From: Neurospora crassa OR74A
Lineage: Eukaryota; Ascomycota; Sordariomycetes; Sordariales; Sordariaceae
Reading direction: 5' to 3'
Length of the DNA stretch: 64,000 bases
NCBI RefSeq assembly: GCF_000182925.2
Contig: NC_026505.1
Coordinates: forward strand, 5,394,001 to 5,458,000
The notes beneath the pieces were generated by a model. The model saw nothing but the letters and a program-made list of their open reading frames with translations. It was not told the origin of the DNA and did not search any database. A program made the position numbers and the translations under genes. Each line of letters begins with the position of its first letter. The first letter of the stretch is position 1. Shown here piece by piece: positions 11,621 through 24,520 of this stretch.

Positions 11621-12721
11621 GATGATGGTGTGCTGACAATAGCGAGCGACTAGAAACCGAAATCAAAGAAACGAGCGTGATGGTTGATGAGTGTTGGTTG
11701 GTTTTGGATTAGATGGCGAGCATCGGTTATCGGGCTTTGAGGTTCGTCGGTTTGCTGTGGTAAGGACGCAGGAGGTGATGGATGATGGGGGGAGGGAGTG
11801 GGTGATTTGGGACTGCAGAAAGTTTCGTTGTAAGTGCTACCCTACCCTACTACTGCTCCACCGGTTATCAACCCAGCAAGGGCGGGAGGTTTGCAGTGGC
11901 AGTGCAGTGCCTTTGTGCAGTGAGAGAAGTGGTTCTGCCGGTGTGATAGCTACTACATCCGTGTTGTTGCCGACGAGAAGCCCAGATGCCGTGCCCGGCC
12001 GGATGGGATGGGCAACGACAATGGATCGATGGGATAAACAGGATGTGATGATTCTGAGGTACCAGGGTAGTATTTAGTATGTACTAGGAACGCTCCGGGC
12101 CCAACACACACAATACGAGAGCGGATGACGCATGTCTAACACTCATGTCAGGAACAGGGTATATCACTAGCAAGGTGGGTCGGATTGATGAAGTTGATTG
12201 CTTCTTTTTGTCGGGAGTGTACACTAGACAGAACCAACGTGAGGTGATCCCGTCATCCACTATAGTATGTATCTATGTTTGATGGTAAGTTGATTCAAGT
12301 TGTTACTCGACACTTCTCGATACGAGAGCAGTTGGTGAAACCCATTGTCTGGTTCTTTATTGAATGTGTATTTTGAACAAAATTCAGAAAACAAGCTTCC
12401 TCGCCACGCTTGTGCCGGACTCGGCTTGCTTGGCGATCTCCTGCCAAGGACACCATGATCAACAAGCTCAAGGGCACAAGACGCTGTCCTGGCTTTGTCG
12501 TTGGTCAGTCGTTTCAATCCCGGACAGACAAGAGAAACAGTTCTGCGATATGGGTCAGCGAATGGAAAAGCGTAGTTGACGTTGACCAACAGCTGAAAGC
12601 GGGCACTTTTTCCGCTTCTCTTCGTTGCTAGGTACCTATGCAAGCCGTGCTACCCAGTGACCCCATACCCAGGGTTAGGGTCAGACAATGGAAAGTGGAG
12701 CAAGCGGAGGTTGCCTCTAGT
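11621..12721. other. Intergenic: divergent promoter region up to the retrotransposon target site
   Basis: Normal base composition and no supported gene. Open frames at 11691-12077 and 12260-12643 show no domain or codon bias. The region runs directly into the target duplication of the Copia element at 12722. Its CpA/TpG content looks normal, so RIP has not visibly spread here. Confidence 0.5.
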
Positions 12722-12726
12722 CCTCT
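12722..12726. repeat. Target-site duplication of the Copia element, left copy (CCTCT)
   Basis: CCTCT directly abuts the TG that begins the left LTR at 12727. The same five bases follow the right LTR at 26513-26517. A 5-bp duplication is usual for LTR-retrotransposon integrases. Confidence 0.92.
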
Positions 12727-12889
12727 TGTGCGACGCACAAGGCAACGAAATGAAGCGATTGATAATGTATGTATTGAGTTGCTAAAAGAAGAAAGAATCT
12801 ATAGAGAGGTTTGGAGGGCTAAAGACTAGCGAAGGCTAGGAGGCCGTACGAGGGTAAATAGTGCCCAGAGTCACGTACCTCCTCCAATA
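12727..12889 (-). repeat. Copia LTR, left copy (3' LTR in element orientation)
   Basis: 163 bp starting TGTGCGACG and ending CTCCAATA, aligned without gaps to 26350-26512. By eye about 14-15 positions differ, all transitions, and most are TG-to-TA or CA-to-TA changes as RIP makes. Confidence 0.95.
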
Positions 12890-12992
12890 CACCCCCATAG
12901 ACCGAAAGACCCTAATAGTCGTAATATCTATATACATTATTTACTTTATAATACAATATATAGTATTATTCTCAAACCCAAAGAACCTTCTT

Positions 12993-15798
12993 TTAATAAA
13001 AACCAATTAACTTAACGAACTTTATATATTTATCCGCCTTTAGCGGTTTAATTAGACCGTCAGCAGGCATCTCCTCTCCGGGGATATAAATAACTTCAAT
13101 AATCTATTATTCGACTTATTCAATTAGCTATTTATATCGAATATCAATATACCAATTACAAACTAGAATATTCTTATTAAACGCTCTATCTCTAATATTA
13201 GCGCTATCGGTATAAAAGATCTTTTTAGTATTATTAATCATTTTTATAATACCCAAATCATTAAATATATTACTAATCCAATCTAGGGATTTAGCGGTTA
13301 GTACGAAGTTAACGAACTTAGCCTTTATTATACTAGTAATAACGAATTCCTACTTCTTTAACTTCCATAGGATAGGTCCCAATATAAAGAACACTACATA
13401 CCCTACTATACTACGCCTTATTAGTATATTATCTACATACGAAGCATCCGCATATACCCTAAATTGTAGGTCTATTATTAGTGAAACTTTACCTCCCAAA
13501 ATAATACCCAAATTAAGAAGACCGGTTAAATATCGCTATAAATACTTTATAATAACAGCGTATTTATTTATTAGCTTAGTATTACCTTTAGCCAACTTAC
13601 CAATAGTATATATAATATCCGGTCTAGTACCTAAAAACACCCAATTTAAAGAACCGGTATATTTAATATATAGTTTTAATTTACTAGGAAGTAGCTTACC
13701 CCTATATATTTTAAAATCCGGTAGCTAAAGAGTCTTAACCGGGTATAAAACTTTATTAGTAGGGTTAAATTTAGCAATAATTAATTTAGTATATCGCTCT
13801 TATAATACAAAGACGGTACGCTTATCTCTATTTCTAATAATATTAAGGCCTAAGAAAGTATGTACTAGTCTAATATATTTAATAGTAAAGTATTATTATA
13901 ATTAATAATAAAGGTCGTTAATAATCTTCTTACTAAATGCTACAATAAGGAAATCGTTAATATAAAGGATAAATAAAACGTTTAGTCTATTGTAAATTAA
14001 AAAATATATATCGCCTCCAATAGGGATAAAGCCCATTTTCTTAAACGTAGGTAAAATTATTTTAAATTAATATAATAAACTACGGCGTAAACTATAAAGA
14101 GCTTTAATTAGTAAGTAAACTAATTTATTATAAGGTCCTTTTTCGAATCCAATTAGTTACTCAATATAGTATTTACAATCGTCGGGAATAAGGGCGTTTA
14201 AGAAAACGGTACTAACATTAAACTACTCGCAATCCAAATTGTAAGTGGCTATAATAGCCAAAAAGAGTCTTACACTAATTATATTAACTATAATAATATA
14301 AATATCCTATATTATCCAATTATCCTTACTCTTGTAATTACTGCATACTACCTATTTGGTACGTACGGTATACTCTTTATTATTAATATTATATTTCTCA
14401 TTATAAACCTATTTACTAAATAAAACAGTTATATTTAAGGTTCTCTCAACCAATCGGTATACTCCCTAATCCTCGAGTACTTTAACTTACTTTATTATTA
14501 TTAGAAACTAGTAAATCTTAAAGTTATTAAGTTTCTTTACCTACTAATAATTCTTAAGTATAGAATAATTATTAGTTTAAAAGTTATAAATAGCTTTTAT
14601 TACTATAAAGTAGTATTAGGGTAGGCGTATTACATATCTAACTTCAATCGTACTATAGAACAATTTAATATTACGTTTAATAATATTATTATTACTATCA
14701 ATAACCGACTAAGTGCCGTACTTAAAATCAGGTAGCTTAACTATAGCCAATCTACGAAGTCTACCTTTACGTACCTCTATATTTATAGACGAAGCTATTT
14801 TTATAGAGGATTAACTTCTCTATATAGTCTACGGAATTACTTATAATTATTATTATTACCTTATTGTAAGTAGCGGGGAATTTAGAATTAAACTTATAAT
14901 ATTTAATTAATTTAATTCTCGCTTTATAAAGGTATAGTTCGGTATAAGATCTTCTTTATTAAGGTTCTCGAAATCGACTAAATCGCTTTATTAGGGTTCC
15001 TCCTTTTCCTTTATTAATTACATCGGCTTATTGCAATATTAAATCGATTGAGGTTAGGAATTGAAGGAGGTTAATAGAGGTAGGGGAGGTAGAGTTGAGG
15101 CGCTCTCTTCTAGTACTAGTATTACTTCTAATATTAAGTAATTGAAGTTAAAGGGTATAAATAGTACCTTCTTTTACTAATTTTTATTATTAGTAATCTA
15201 GTTGGGGTTTAATTAATTTAAGGACTCAGCTAGAGATGGCCAATATAAATTAATTGCTATAACCTAAACGGTTATACCGCTATCTATTACTTCTTTAATT
15301 TCTTAAATAAATTAATTTAAAAAGAACACTCTATATAGTATAGCTTCAATTACTAGATCCTTTAGCTTATCGTTATCTTCAATAAATTTAACCGCGCTAA
15401 TACGTATAATCGTACTAATTTCTAAATCCCAAATCCAGCAGATTCTACCGTAATTATTATTGTAACCCATAAACTTACCGCAACGGGCGCATTCTTAAAA
15501 CTTATCTCCCTTAACGCGCTTTTTTAGTTTAATAAAATAGTACGCCGTATAAAAGAAGGCTCGAAAATAGTCGAGGCGGGGTTTGATTTAATCCGCTAGG
15601 AAGCCGGGAATCGCTTATATAAATACCTCATAAGGAGTCTTATTTTCTAAGTTAAACTTTATTAGCGTAATATTCAGTATTATTACAACCGCTTAGACTA
15701 CGAATAGCTACAAGTATTTTAGTATACCCAGATTGAGTATTAAAATTCTAGCTCTAGTTATAATAGTATAGCCGGCTCGCTCTAATTTGCCGTTTATC
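12993..15798 (-). pseudogene. Copia pol remains: rest of integrase, reverse transcriptase and RNase H
   Basis: The minus-strand frame continues from the Gypsy insertion point. 15803 downward reads NGK-ER-G and then KTPYEVF, the end of the Copia integrase core. About 14230-13930 reads FLNALIPDD, ALYSLRRSLLY and YINDFLIVA, the RT palm with the catalytic YIDD degraded to YIND. About 13068-13040 reads MPADGLIKPL (the ADGLTKPL RNase H tail of Copia). The stop lies at 12995-12993. In-frame TAA/TAG codons replace expected Gln and Trp codons throughout, as C-to-T and G-to-A mutation predicts. Confidence 0.88.
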
Positions 15799-15803
15799 CA
15801 CAG
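15799..15803. repeat. Target-site duplication of the Gypsy element, left copy (CACAG)
   Basis: CACAG precedes the left Gypsy LTR and is repeated at 24065-24069 after the right LTR. On the minus strand it reads CTGTG, inside the Copia integrase frame. Confidence 0.92.
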
Positions 15804-16037
15804 TGTGAGGGCGCACACAATTACGAGAGTAAGCCAGCTCAAGGAGGTTGTGGTGCAATTTAATACAATATTAAAGCTAAAGAGTAAAAGAGAAGAAGTG
15901 TAAGAACGAGCTGGCTGCGCGAGGTTTTGTAGTATACGCGTACCAAGCTCTATCGAAGTGTAGTAGGGTGCGCCGTACAAGCGCGCAACTACGTGACTTC
16001 TGACAGTTCTGTGCAGTTATGGTTCTGGGCCATAATA
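15804..16037 (-). repeat. Gypsy LTR, left copy (3' LTR in element orientation)
   Basis: 234 bp beginning TGTGAGGGCG and ending GCCATAATA. It aligns without gaps to 23831-24064; about two dozen positions differ by eye, all transitions. Some GC-rich segments such as GTGACTTCTGACAG are unchanged. Confidence 0.95.
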
Positions 16038-16399
16038 TTACCCCCTCCTCCGAATAAAGGCTCAGCCCCAGAACTAAAAAAAAAAGGAAAGAACTAATTA
16101 ATATAAGAAGAATAAAAAGAATAGAAAAAAATTTTAACGCAAGCCTATTTTAAACCCACAATGCTTCGCTTCCTAAGTATATCTACCCTCAGAATATAAA
16201 TTGTAATTCTACTACGTTATCTAACCAATCCTACAATTGTTGCTAATTTATTAATAGAATATACAGTTTACTTACTTATAATTATCTCCTCCTTATTATT
16301 TTCCTTATTAATATTAGTATATTATCCTCCTTATAATCCCTATAATTGCTATCCAACTACCGATTGAACCTTTTAGGGGGTCCTAGCTTATTTAAATAC

Positions 16400-16560
16400 T
16401 CTTCGTAGTATTATTTTAATACCTCTACTATATTCTTAAATCTTTCGACTAAATACTATTCTAAGTCAGAGTCTTAACTATACTATTCTACTTAATACTA
16501 AAACTTTCTATTTACCGTCTTTAAAAATAATATATAAGTTACTTCCTACTCTTCCTTATT
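16400..16560 (-). pseudogene. Gypsy integrase C-terminal chromodomain remnant
   Basis: The minus-strand reading gives EVTYIL, then KTVNRKF, then VE-Y, then DLE-YLVERFK, matching the chromodomain spacing (EW-V-I...YLVKW-GY-....TWEP). Chromodomains of such elements direct integration to H3K9-methylated chromatin, which in Neurospora coincides with RIP-mutated DNA. Stops replace the expected Trp and Gln codons. Confidence 0.8.
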
Positions 16561-16959
16561 ACCTTTAATAATTTTACTATCGGAGTTTGCTTTTACTTAT
16601 TCCGGTAGAGGGTTTTTAGCGTCCTTACGGAAATAGTCTATATAAAATACTTTCCGGCCTCTCTATATCGGCGGTAGATCTAATTTATATAAGTAACCTT
16701 TTATTACTTTAATTTAGTAGGAAATTCTTATTTATAGGAAATTTAGTTTATCGTTTAGTCGGTCTATAAACTAATTCTTTTTAATAATAAAAACTTTATT
16801 GCTTACTCTAAAATTAGGGTCCCGCTTGTAGCGGTTAATTTATACTATCTATTAGTCTTACGCTTAATTAATAGCCTTTAGAACCGCTTCCCAATAGCCC
16901 TATAGGGTTTCGGCCGTTTTTTAAGCATTTACCCAGTTTATCCTTTCCTTCGCAGGTAG

Positions 16960-17730
16960 GTTAATAAACTTAGACCTACTCTACTAATCGAAGGATATTG
17001 GTATAAGGTAGCTTATTACTACTTTATAGGGCAATAGACTATTTAAATTCTTATAGGGTAAGGTAGTTTACGCGCAATCGAGGGCCGGAAGTACTACTAA
17101 TTAATTATTTTAATTATAGTTAACAAATAGCCGTAGGCGTTAGTTAAAATATTAATTTATAACCTCAGCTTGGCTTGCTATTTGTAAATGCCCTAGACTA
17201 CTTAATTTCTACGTGATTCCTAAAATTATTACTAGTTCCTATATAAAATCTAATATAAATTAAGGACTACAATTATTAATAACTTTATCCAAGTACCTAA
17301 ATATACAATACGGACCTTAATAATATAATTCGGCTACTTAGCGTACTATTATAGTATCTTTATAGGGTGTATACTAGGATATTTTCGAAAAGTAATTAAC
17401 TATTATTAATATATTGTTATAACCCTTCTTATTAGCCGGTATTAATTTAAAGTTTACTACTATGCTTCTCTACGGGCGTCCGTCCTAAATTAGGATCGAA
17501 TATATTTTCTTAAGTATCTTATTTCGTAGATACTTTAAAGCTTTATGGTCCTAGTAGTTTGCTATATAGCGGTCTACGTCGGAAGTTATCGCTGGCTACT
17601 AATATTACTTTTAGACTAATTTTCTAGTCTTTGCTTTACCCGGGTGGGCGATTAATATTTATAAATATATATTTTTAATAAAGTAGGTCCGGGCGTCCTC
17701 CTCTTCCGGGACTACCAACTTCCCTTTATA
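16960..17730 (-). pseudogene. Gypsy integrase remnant
   Basis: The minus-strand frame reads KLVVPEEEDAR, then AHPGKAKTRKL, then VVNFKL (first catalytic Asp degraded to Asn), then LDKVINNCSPQF (second Asp site) and SQAEVIN with the catalytic Glu kept. These are the classic Ty3/Gypsy integrase landmarks. Multiple TAA/TAG codons break the frame at former Gln and Trp positions. Confidence 0.87.
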
Positions 17731-18779
17731 ATAGAACTATCCGTTAATTAGTAAGAAGGAAATATCCTCTTATTCGGTTTTAATTTAATAGGGTACTAAA
17801 GATATAAAATTCCAGTTTAAATATAGTATTTTATTTATTAGAACTATTCCCAATAATATTACTAGTAATTCGTATATTGATATTAGGGTTAACTTAATTA
17901 ACTCCTTTCTATTAATTTAGGCTAATCCTACAAATAGTATCGTATATAGCTCCGTAATTAGTATTTCTTCCTTATTACTAATAAATATTAAAAAGCCCTC
18001 CTAATTTAATTTCAATAAACGTAGTATAAACTAGTCTTCCTTTTTAGCTTTAATAATTTTTAAGTCTTTTAGCTTCCTTAAGAGGGCGTCTGTAATTACA
18101 TTCTCCCTCCCGGGTCGGTAGGTTATTTAAAACTAGTATTCGGATAGTAATTCCAATTACTATACCTATTTATTATTTAGAATCCTTTTACTACTAAAGA
18201 ATTCTAAAGCTTAATAATTTATAATAATTGTAAATAGGGTAATACCTTTCAATTCCGGGCGTTACTATTCTAATACTCGGATAATTGCTAATAGTTCTTT
18301 ATTGTAAATTAGATAATTCAATTCCGTAACTACTATAGTTTCTAAGTAGAATACTACTGGGTACTATTCCCTATCGTCCTACTTTTAATTTATTATTCCG
18401 GTATAAATTCTATTAAATATATCCGTTTTTATTTTAATATTCCAATTATAGTTAAAATATATTAAAATTAGAGTAGTTAGTAAAATACTCTTCAATTTAT
18501 TGAATATTTCTTAATAATAATTTAATTATTAGAAAGGTAAATCCTTCTTTATAAGGTTGGTTAATAGCCGAGTAATATAGTTAAAATCTTTTACAAATTT
18601 CTAATAAAAGTTGTAAAACCCTAAGAAGGCTTAAACTCCCTTGACCGTAGTAGGCTACTTTTAGTCCTTAATGGCGGTTATTTTTTTAGGATTGATTGAA
18701 ATCCTATTGGTACCAATAATGAATCTTAGGAACTTAGTTTTAATTATTTTAAATTTATATTTCTTAATATCGGTTTATA

Positions 18780-19230
18780 GGCCGGCTTTACGCAATTTGG
18801 ATAATACTTTCCTTATATAATCGTTATAATCTTTAATATATTTTGAATAGATTAGGATATTATTAATATAAGTATTGTAGAATATATTTAGGTAATTTAC
18901 TAGAATATTATTAATAAATTATTAGAACGATAAAGGATTACCTATAAATTCAAATAGTAATACTTTATATTTATACGATTTATACTTAATATAAAATGTT
19001 ATTAAGTCCTTATAATCCGGGTATATTCTAATATAGTAGAAGGTTTATCGAATATTAATTTTTAAAAAGATCTTCGTTTAATTAATATAGGCTAGGGTTT
19101 CGTCGATTAGAGGTAGAGGATATTAGTCCTTCTTCGATAAAGTATTAAGTTTCTAATAGTCGATATAGAAATATAGACTACTATTAGCTTTAGGGATAAA
19201 TAAAATTAATATAGCCTATAGTATAGAACT
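18780..19230 (-). pseudogene. Gypsy reverse transcriptase remnant
   Basis: The minus strand reads FIPKANSSLYFYIDY-KLNT, then YPLPLIDE, then a degraded KIDIRQAFHRIR segment, YKVLLFEF and finally YINNILIY, where the catalytic YIDD has become YINN by G-to-A change. The order and spacing are those of Ty3/Gypsy RT. Confidence 0.9.
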
Positions 19231-20499
19231 AATTTCAATAAATCCTTTTTATAGATTCTTAGTAATATATTTCCGGTACTCCTCCAATTCCTCTAACGTT
19301 ATTTTGTATAATAAGTTATAGCTTAAATCGCTTAGAGACTTTCCTTCTTTAAGAATAATCTAATAATCGACTTTCTTTTAATAATTAGGTAAGGTATCCG
19401 ACTCGAACTTGCTAAATACGTCGATATAATTATAATACTAAGTAGGCAGTTTTTCCAAGACTAACGTTCGATGTTCATTATTATTTAGAGGTAATATTCG
19501 GTTCTTTATACTATTGATTAATCTATTAATTTTGTATAGGCTTATAGATTCTACTTTGGCTCCCTATTAAAGATAGTGTTTGAATATTATTATATTTACT
19601 ATTACTATATCTCTAGGTCGCTCCTTTACCTAGCTGAATATTTTCATTAGCCGGTAAGGGCCTTGGCTATCCCTTAGTAAGTATATTATTAATTGGTCCG
19701 CAGTTTTTACTTTTCGTACGATCTATTCCATTTAAACTATTTTTACTTTAAATATATATTTATATTTAATTCCGTCGAAGAGATTCTATTTTATTTACAC
19801 TATTTTTAAAATTTCTATACCCCTAGTACGGTGTTTTATTATATACAATTCCTTTGGGCACTAATTAGGGGGTAGTAGGCTATTATTAGAGGAAACTATA
19901 AATTTTAGAGGGGAACGCGATATTTATATTACTTCTAGCTTAGCGATATAGTTCTATAAGGTTTTCTCCTCTATAAATACGTTCTATAGGTTGAATTCTA
20001 TTACTCTATCTATATAAACTTCCTCCTTTACTTTTAATATTTTAGGATTTCTACTTCTTATTTCTACTATTATTCTATTAAATTCCTTTATATTTCATTT
20101 AATATCTTACTCCTATAGATAATATTATAATAATAAAAGGGCCCTATTAACTCTTTACTTATCTTTGCGATTCATTAATACGTTATAGCGGGTTACGTCC
20201 TACTAGTATTTAGGATCGTATAATAGTTTAGTTTATTATATCTAAATGTTTTGGGTATTGGGCGTAGGAATTAGTGAATTTAGGAAGTATAGTAGTCGGT
20301 TATAATAATCGACCATTACCCGGTATTGTTCTAGCTATATTCTATTAATAATTATATTTTAGCTAAGGTTAGGAAGGACGATTATCTATTTATTATAGAA
20401 TTTGTAGCTTTAAATATATATATAACTTTTTATAGTCCGGCTAATAACGTTTAATTCGGTTTATTAATAGGGAGTAATATAGCTAGGTTAGAAGTTATT

Positions 20500-21000
20500 A
20501 TAAATTTCGAATTATAAATATTATAATTGTTTAATAAAGATATTACTTATAATAAGGTAAGTATCTACTCCTATATTAATTAACGCTTTGGTTATAGGAA
20601 TTAATAATCTATTTTGAACTATCTCGTATTTAACTAGAAAAGAAGATCCCTTATTTAAATAATTATTTAATTGGAAGGTCGATAATAATATTAGTTCTTT
20701 TATTGCGGTTTCTTTTATAATTAATATTTCTCCTAGGAAGGAGGTTGATTGCCTTAGGGGATCTAATTTTTCGAATTGTCCTCGGGGATAGCCTCTTCCT
20801 CTTTAGAATCTTCAATATTTAATTTAGTAATTATAACTCCTTCGGGAATATTTGGAAGATTTACTATTATAGTATTAAGTTAGAAGGCTTTATATTTCTT
20901 ATAAATTCTTTCGACGTAGGGTCGCTCTAAGTATTCTAATACCTAGTAACTTTCCTTTTTATAAATAAAATATTTATTTTCGGCCTAGAGTTAGTAGTAT
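20500..21000 (-). pseudogene. Gypsy gag zinc knuckle and aspartic protease remnants
   Basis: About 20985-20935 reads, with Tyr in place of some Cys and His, YFIYKKESY-VLEY. This has the C-x2-C-x4-H-x4-C spacing of a retroviral-type zinc knuckle, and TGT/TGC/CAC-to-TAT/TAC changes explain the lost ligands. About 20610-20560 reads LINIGVDTYLI, matching the protease active site (ID-T/S-GA-x-x-x-LI) with its Asp mutated to Asn. Upstream, 21000-23800 should hold the rest of gag but is too mutated for me to identify. Confidence 0.75.
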
Positions 21001-23830
21001 TTTTTAGTATTAGGCTTTTTATAAAAGAAGGAAAATCTAGGTAGATGGTTCCGATTAGAATTTAATATAGTAGTTACTATAATTTTTATTCCTAATCTTT
21101 CGTAATAAGACTTTTTGGTCGAGGAAGTAGAAGGGGCCGCAGTATCTAATTGGTAGCTTTTGTTAATAAATTGGATAATAGTATAGTAGTCCTCGAAGTT
21201 CTTAGTTTTGTTGAGATATATTATTATAGTAGGATTGCGGAATTGCTTAGGGATTTTACGCTTTATAGTAAGTTTCTAATAATAGAGGGGAATATATACC
21301 TATCCAATTAAGCGTATAAATTTTATTTCAAAGTCTTGGAAACGCTTGTTCTCCTTTATAGTTAACTTTTCGAATTCTATATTAATTTTCTCTTTAATAT
21401 TTTTATTTAAATAACTCTCCTTCAAATAATTTAATAGTCCTTCAATAGTCGTTAAACGTGGGGGGCTACTGTTATATTCGTAAATAAAAGGTAAGATGGC
21501 TTCTCTAGCCTTTCCTCCTAAGCGACCTACAATAATATTGAATATTACTTTCTTAGAGGCGAAATAGTCGGCGTTAATTTCTAATATACTATAAATCTAA
21601 AATAGCTATATCTTAAAGAATACTTTATTTTTACTTAGTTTACTATAGAAGAGAGGGATATTTAGTACTTTAATAAACTTCTTACTTCGGTTGTTAAAGG
21701 TATAAGAGGATTATTTAGAATTGGGTTTAAGCGAGGTATTAGAAGATGGACGAATGAAAGTTTTCTCTAGATATTTCTCGTAATATTTGTTACTATTGTT
21801 ACTAGCCTAGTCCGAATTTAATTTATTATTAGAAAGATTGGGATTAGGGTCGCCGGCGCCCCTAGATAGTAGGTTAGTACCGTCTAGAATTTTACTAGTC
21901 TATAATAGGCTATTAGTACTAATAGGGTTTCTTAGGCTTTGGAGGGTTTTATTAATAGTTTCGGAAATTTTCTACGCTAGCGAGATTTAAATTCGACGTT
22001 TCTTATAAAGGTCGGTTTATATAGTTTTAATAAAATTATTAGTAAAGTTTTGTTTAATTATTCTTTTAATTAATATTCGGAGAGTAGGGATATCTTTTAC
22101 GATTAACGATTTCTTAAAGAACCGGTTACTCTTTTCTAGTATATCGACCTTAGCTTTAACTATTTAGAATTTATTTCGAAGTATATTAATAGAAATATTA
22201 GTTACCTTCTTCTCTTTACGTAAGGGGAGTAGTTTAATTTTTATATTATTAATAGTTTGTTTAAGGGTAAGGATTTATTATTAAAGTTCTTTAGAATTAG
22301 TAGGGGCTTTAATACCCTTTAAGTTTATATAGATTTTAGCGTTGTTGAGTTATACTATTAGGGCGTTGACCTTTCCCTTAAGACGGGCGATTTTAGCTTA
22401 ATTCGTAGTCCTTTTAGTAGATAGCCTATTTACGTATATTTTAGCGGTTTTATTAATACGAAAGTTATAGTTGGTTATAATATCGGTTAGTGATTTGTTG
22501 TAAGATATCTAAATATATTTGACTTTTTTATATTCCTCGTATAATAACTCTTTTAATTACTAGTATTTAATTTCTAAGTTAGTAAAACGATTTTACTAAT
22601 CGATATTTCCCCTAGACGCATTCGTAATAATATCGTATTCGTCCTTAATTCGAACAATAGTTATATTTTACTCTTTAGTCTTTTAAATAAAGTATATAAT
22701 AAAGGAGTGTATTTTGTAAATTATAATATTTATATACCTTATTATTTTTATTAAATCGTTAATAAATATATAGAAGGTTTATAAAGATAAAAAGCGGACG
22801 TAGACTTTATTCTATATAGTAGCAGAGTCTTAATTATATATATTTGTAAATTATATTAAAGTTATAATTCCTTTTAAAGAGCCTAAAACAGTTAACTTTT
22901 AACTATTTTTAATAAAAGGCTAGAAATAAATATATTTAAAGCTACGACGGTTAGTGAAAGTGTCGGCTATATAGTTAGTTCGATCGATGATGTTGCTTAT
23001 TAAGTCGTTGAAAGATAGGGCTAGGCGCTTACTACCCATTTTAGGGACGACGTTAATTTAATAGAGGTCTCGCATCTCTTAAAGAGTATATTAGGCAAAA
23101 TCCTTAATTTCTGAACTTTTATCTAAAGAGGTCGTAGAGACTATTTTATTAAACTTTCAGGTATTTAGGGATATACGTTTAATAGATAAATGCATTGAGG
23201 GGACTTTATTTTAAATATTATAAATTAATTCGATATTAAAGCGTATTTTCTAATACTATAATAATTAAAACTTTTCGATAGGTCCCTCCGTATTAGATTT
23301 ACCCTTAGATAGGGGTAGGCGATTGGGGGTGCCCTATTATATTATAATACGATTATATAGAGCGGATAAATTGCAAATTGTAGAGGAATTGGGTAAAGAG
23401 TAATTTTAATTTTAATTACTAATAGAGGGGGTAAAAGGTTGTTCTATTGAAGGTAGGTTTGGGTAAATAATAGTAAGGGAAGGTATTTCGGCCTCTTTAA
23501 TATTAGTATTAGTATAGTTTAAGGTATAGCTTTCAGTCGTTGGATTACCCTTAGGTTAACTTCTAAAGTTAATTACTATTTTAGAATTCGTTACTCTTAA
23601 GTACAACCGTAATTAGTACGGGTTTCGAAGTAGAATATTCTTATATTAGGTTCTTACTATAGTAATTATAATTCTAGGGTTTAATTGGGTTCTTACAATT
23701 TAAATAATTAGTTATAGCGATAATTGAGTATTGTTAGGTCTTTGTTGCGTATTGCGACTATCGGGGTACTTAGGTTAGGATATTATAGTTACTATCCTTA
23801 GTTGTATAATAAGTTTTAGTTTTAATATTA

Positions 23831-24064
23831 TATGAGGGCGTATACAATTACGAGAGTAAGCCAGCTTAAGGAGGTTGTAGTGTAATTTAATACAATATTA
23901 AAGCTAAAGAGTAAAAAAGAAGAAGTGTAAGAACGAGTTAGCTGCGCGAGGTTTTGTAGTATACGCGTGTTAAGCTCTGTCGAGGTGTAGTGGGGTGCGC
24001 CGTGCAGGCGCGCGACCACGTGACTTCTGACAGTTCTGTGTAGTTATAGTTCTAGGCTATAACA
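23831..24064 (-). repeat. Gypsy LTR, right copy (5' LTR in element orientation)
   Basis: 234 bp beginning TATGAGGGCG (the TG end mutated to TA) and ending GGCTATAACA. It is directly followed by the CACAG duplication. Confidence 0.95.
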
Positions 24065-24069
24065 CACAG
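24065..24069. repeat. Target-site duplication of the Gypsy element, right copy (CACAG)
   Basis: Identical to 15799-15803. Collapsing the two copies rejoins the Copia integrase frame across the insertion. Confidence 0.92.
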
Positions 24070-24520
24070 TATATATACTAGGGTTTTATATAGCTAGACT
24101 CCTTCTTTACGAACCTACTCCACTAACTTACTCTTCTAGAACTCTACTATATTAAAACCAAATTTAGAACCTCTATCGAAACTAATAATCTTAACCTTAA
24201 GTCCCATTTAGAATTCAATCCACTTTTTAAATTAAGTAACAATAGTAAAGGCATCTCCCTTATTAGTACAGAACTTCACCTAATAGTAGCTAGAAATATT
24301 ATAAATAAAATAAACCGTATAACGGACTCCTATATATCCAACTTTATTATATAAAATTATATTAATTTATATAAATTAAAGTAGGGTCGTAGTAACGGGG
24401 TAAATCCCTTTAGGAATATAATCGGTCGCTTTAGCGCGTAGGTACGCATTGTAAATATAATTATTAACATTACTAAACTTAATACTAATTTGTTTACAAG
24501 CTTTGAGAACCTGGTCCCTG
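24070..24520 (-). pseudogene. Copia integrase remnant, upstream part
   Basis: The minus strand reads KACKQISIKF, then GYIGVRYTVYFI, VKFCTNKGDAF and IISFDRGSKFG, the Copia integrase core with the second catalytic Asp in SFDRG. The frame runs to 24070, where the Gypsy element interrupts it, and resumes unshifted at 15803 with NGK-ER. Stops occupy former Gln and Trp codons. Confidence 0.87.

Larger units (their letters stand above)
15804..24064 (-). mobile_element. Chromodomain-bearing Gypsy (Ty3-type) LTR retrotransposon nested in the Copia integrase
   Basis: 8261 bp bounded by two 234-bp LTRs and a CACAG duplication. In minus-strand order, a CCHC zinc knuckle, aspartic protease, RT, integrase with the D-D-E core and a C-terminal chromodomain can be read. 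Integrase after RT defines Gypsy, and the chromodomain places it with the chromovirus-type branch. All coding parts are broken by many stops and the sequence is saturated with TA dinucleotides, so it is dead. It inserted after the Copia element, since it interrupts it. Confidence 0.95.

Noticed and set aside
15708-15980. 90-aa minus-strand frame and its relative at 23828-24019
   Set aside because: They overlap the Gypsy LTRs. Their similarity comes from the LTR repeat, not from a gene.
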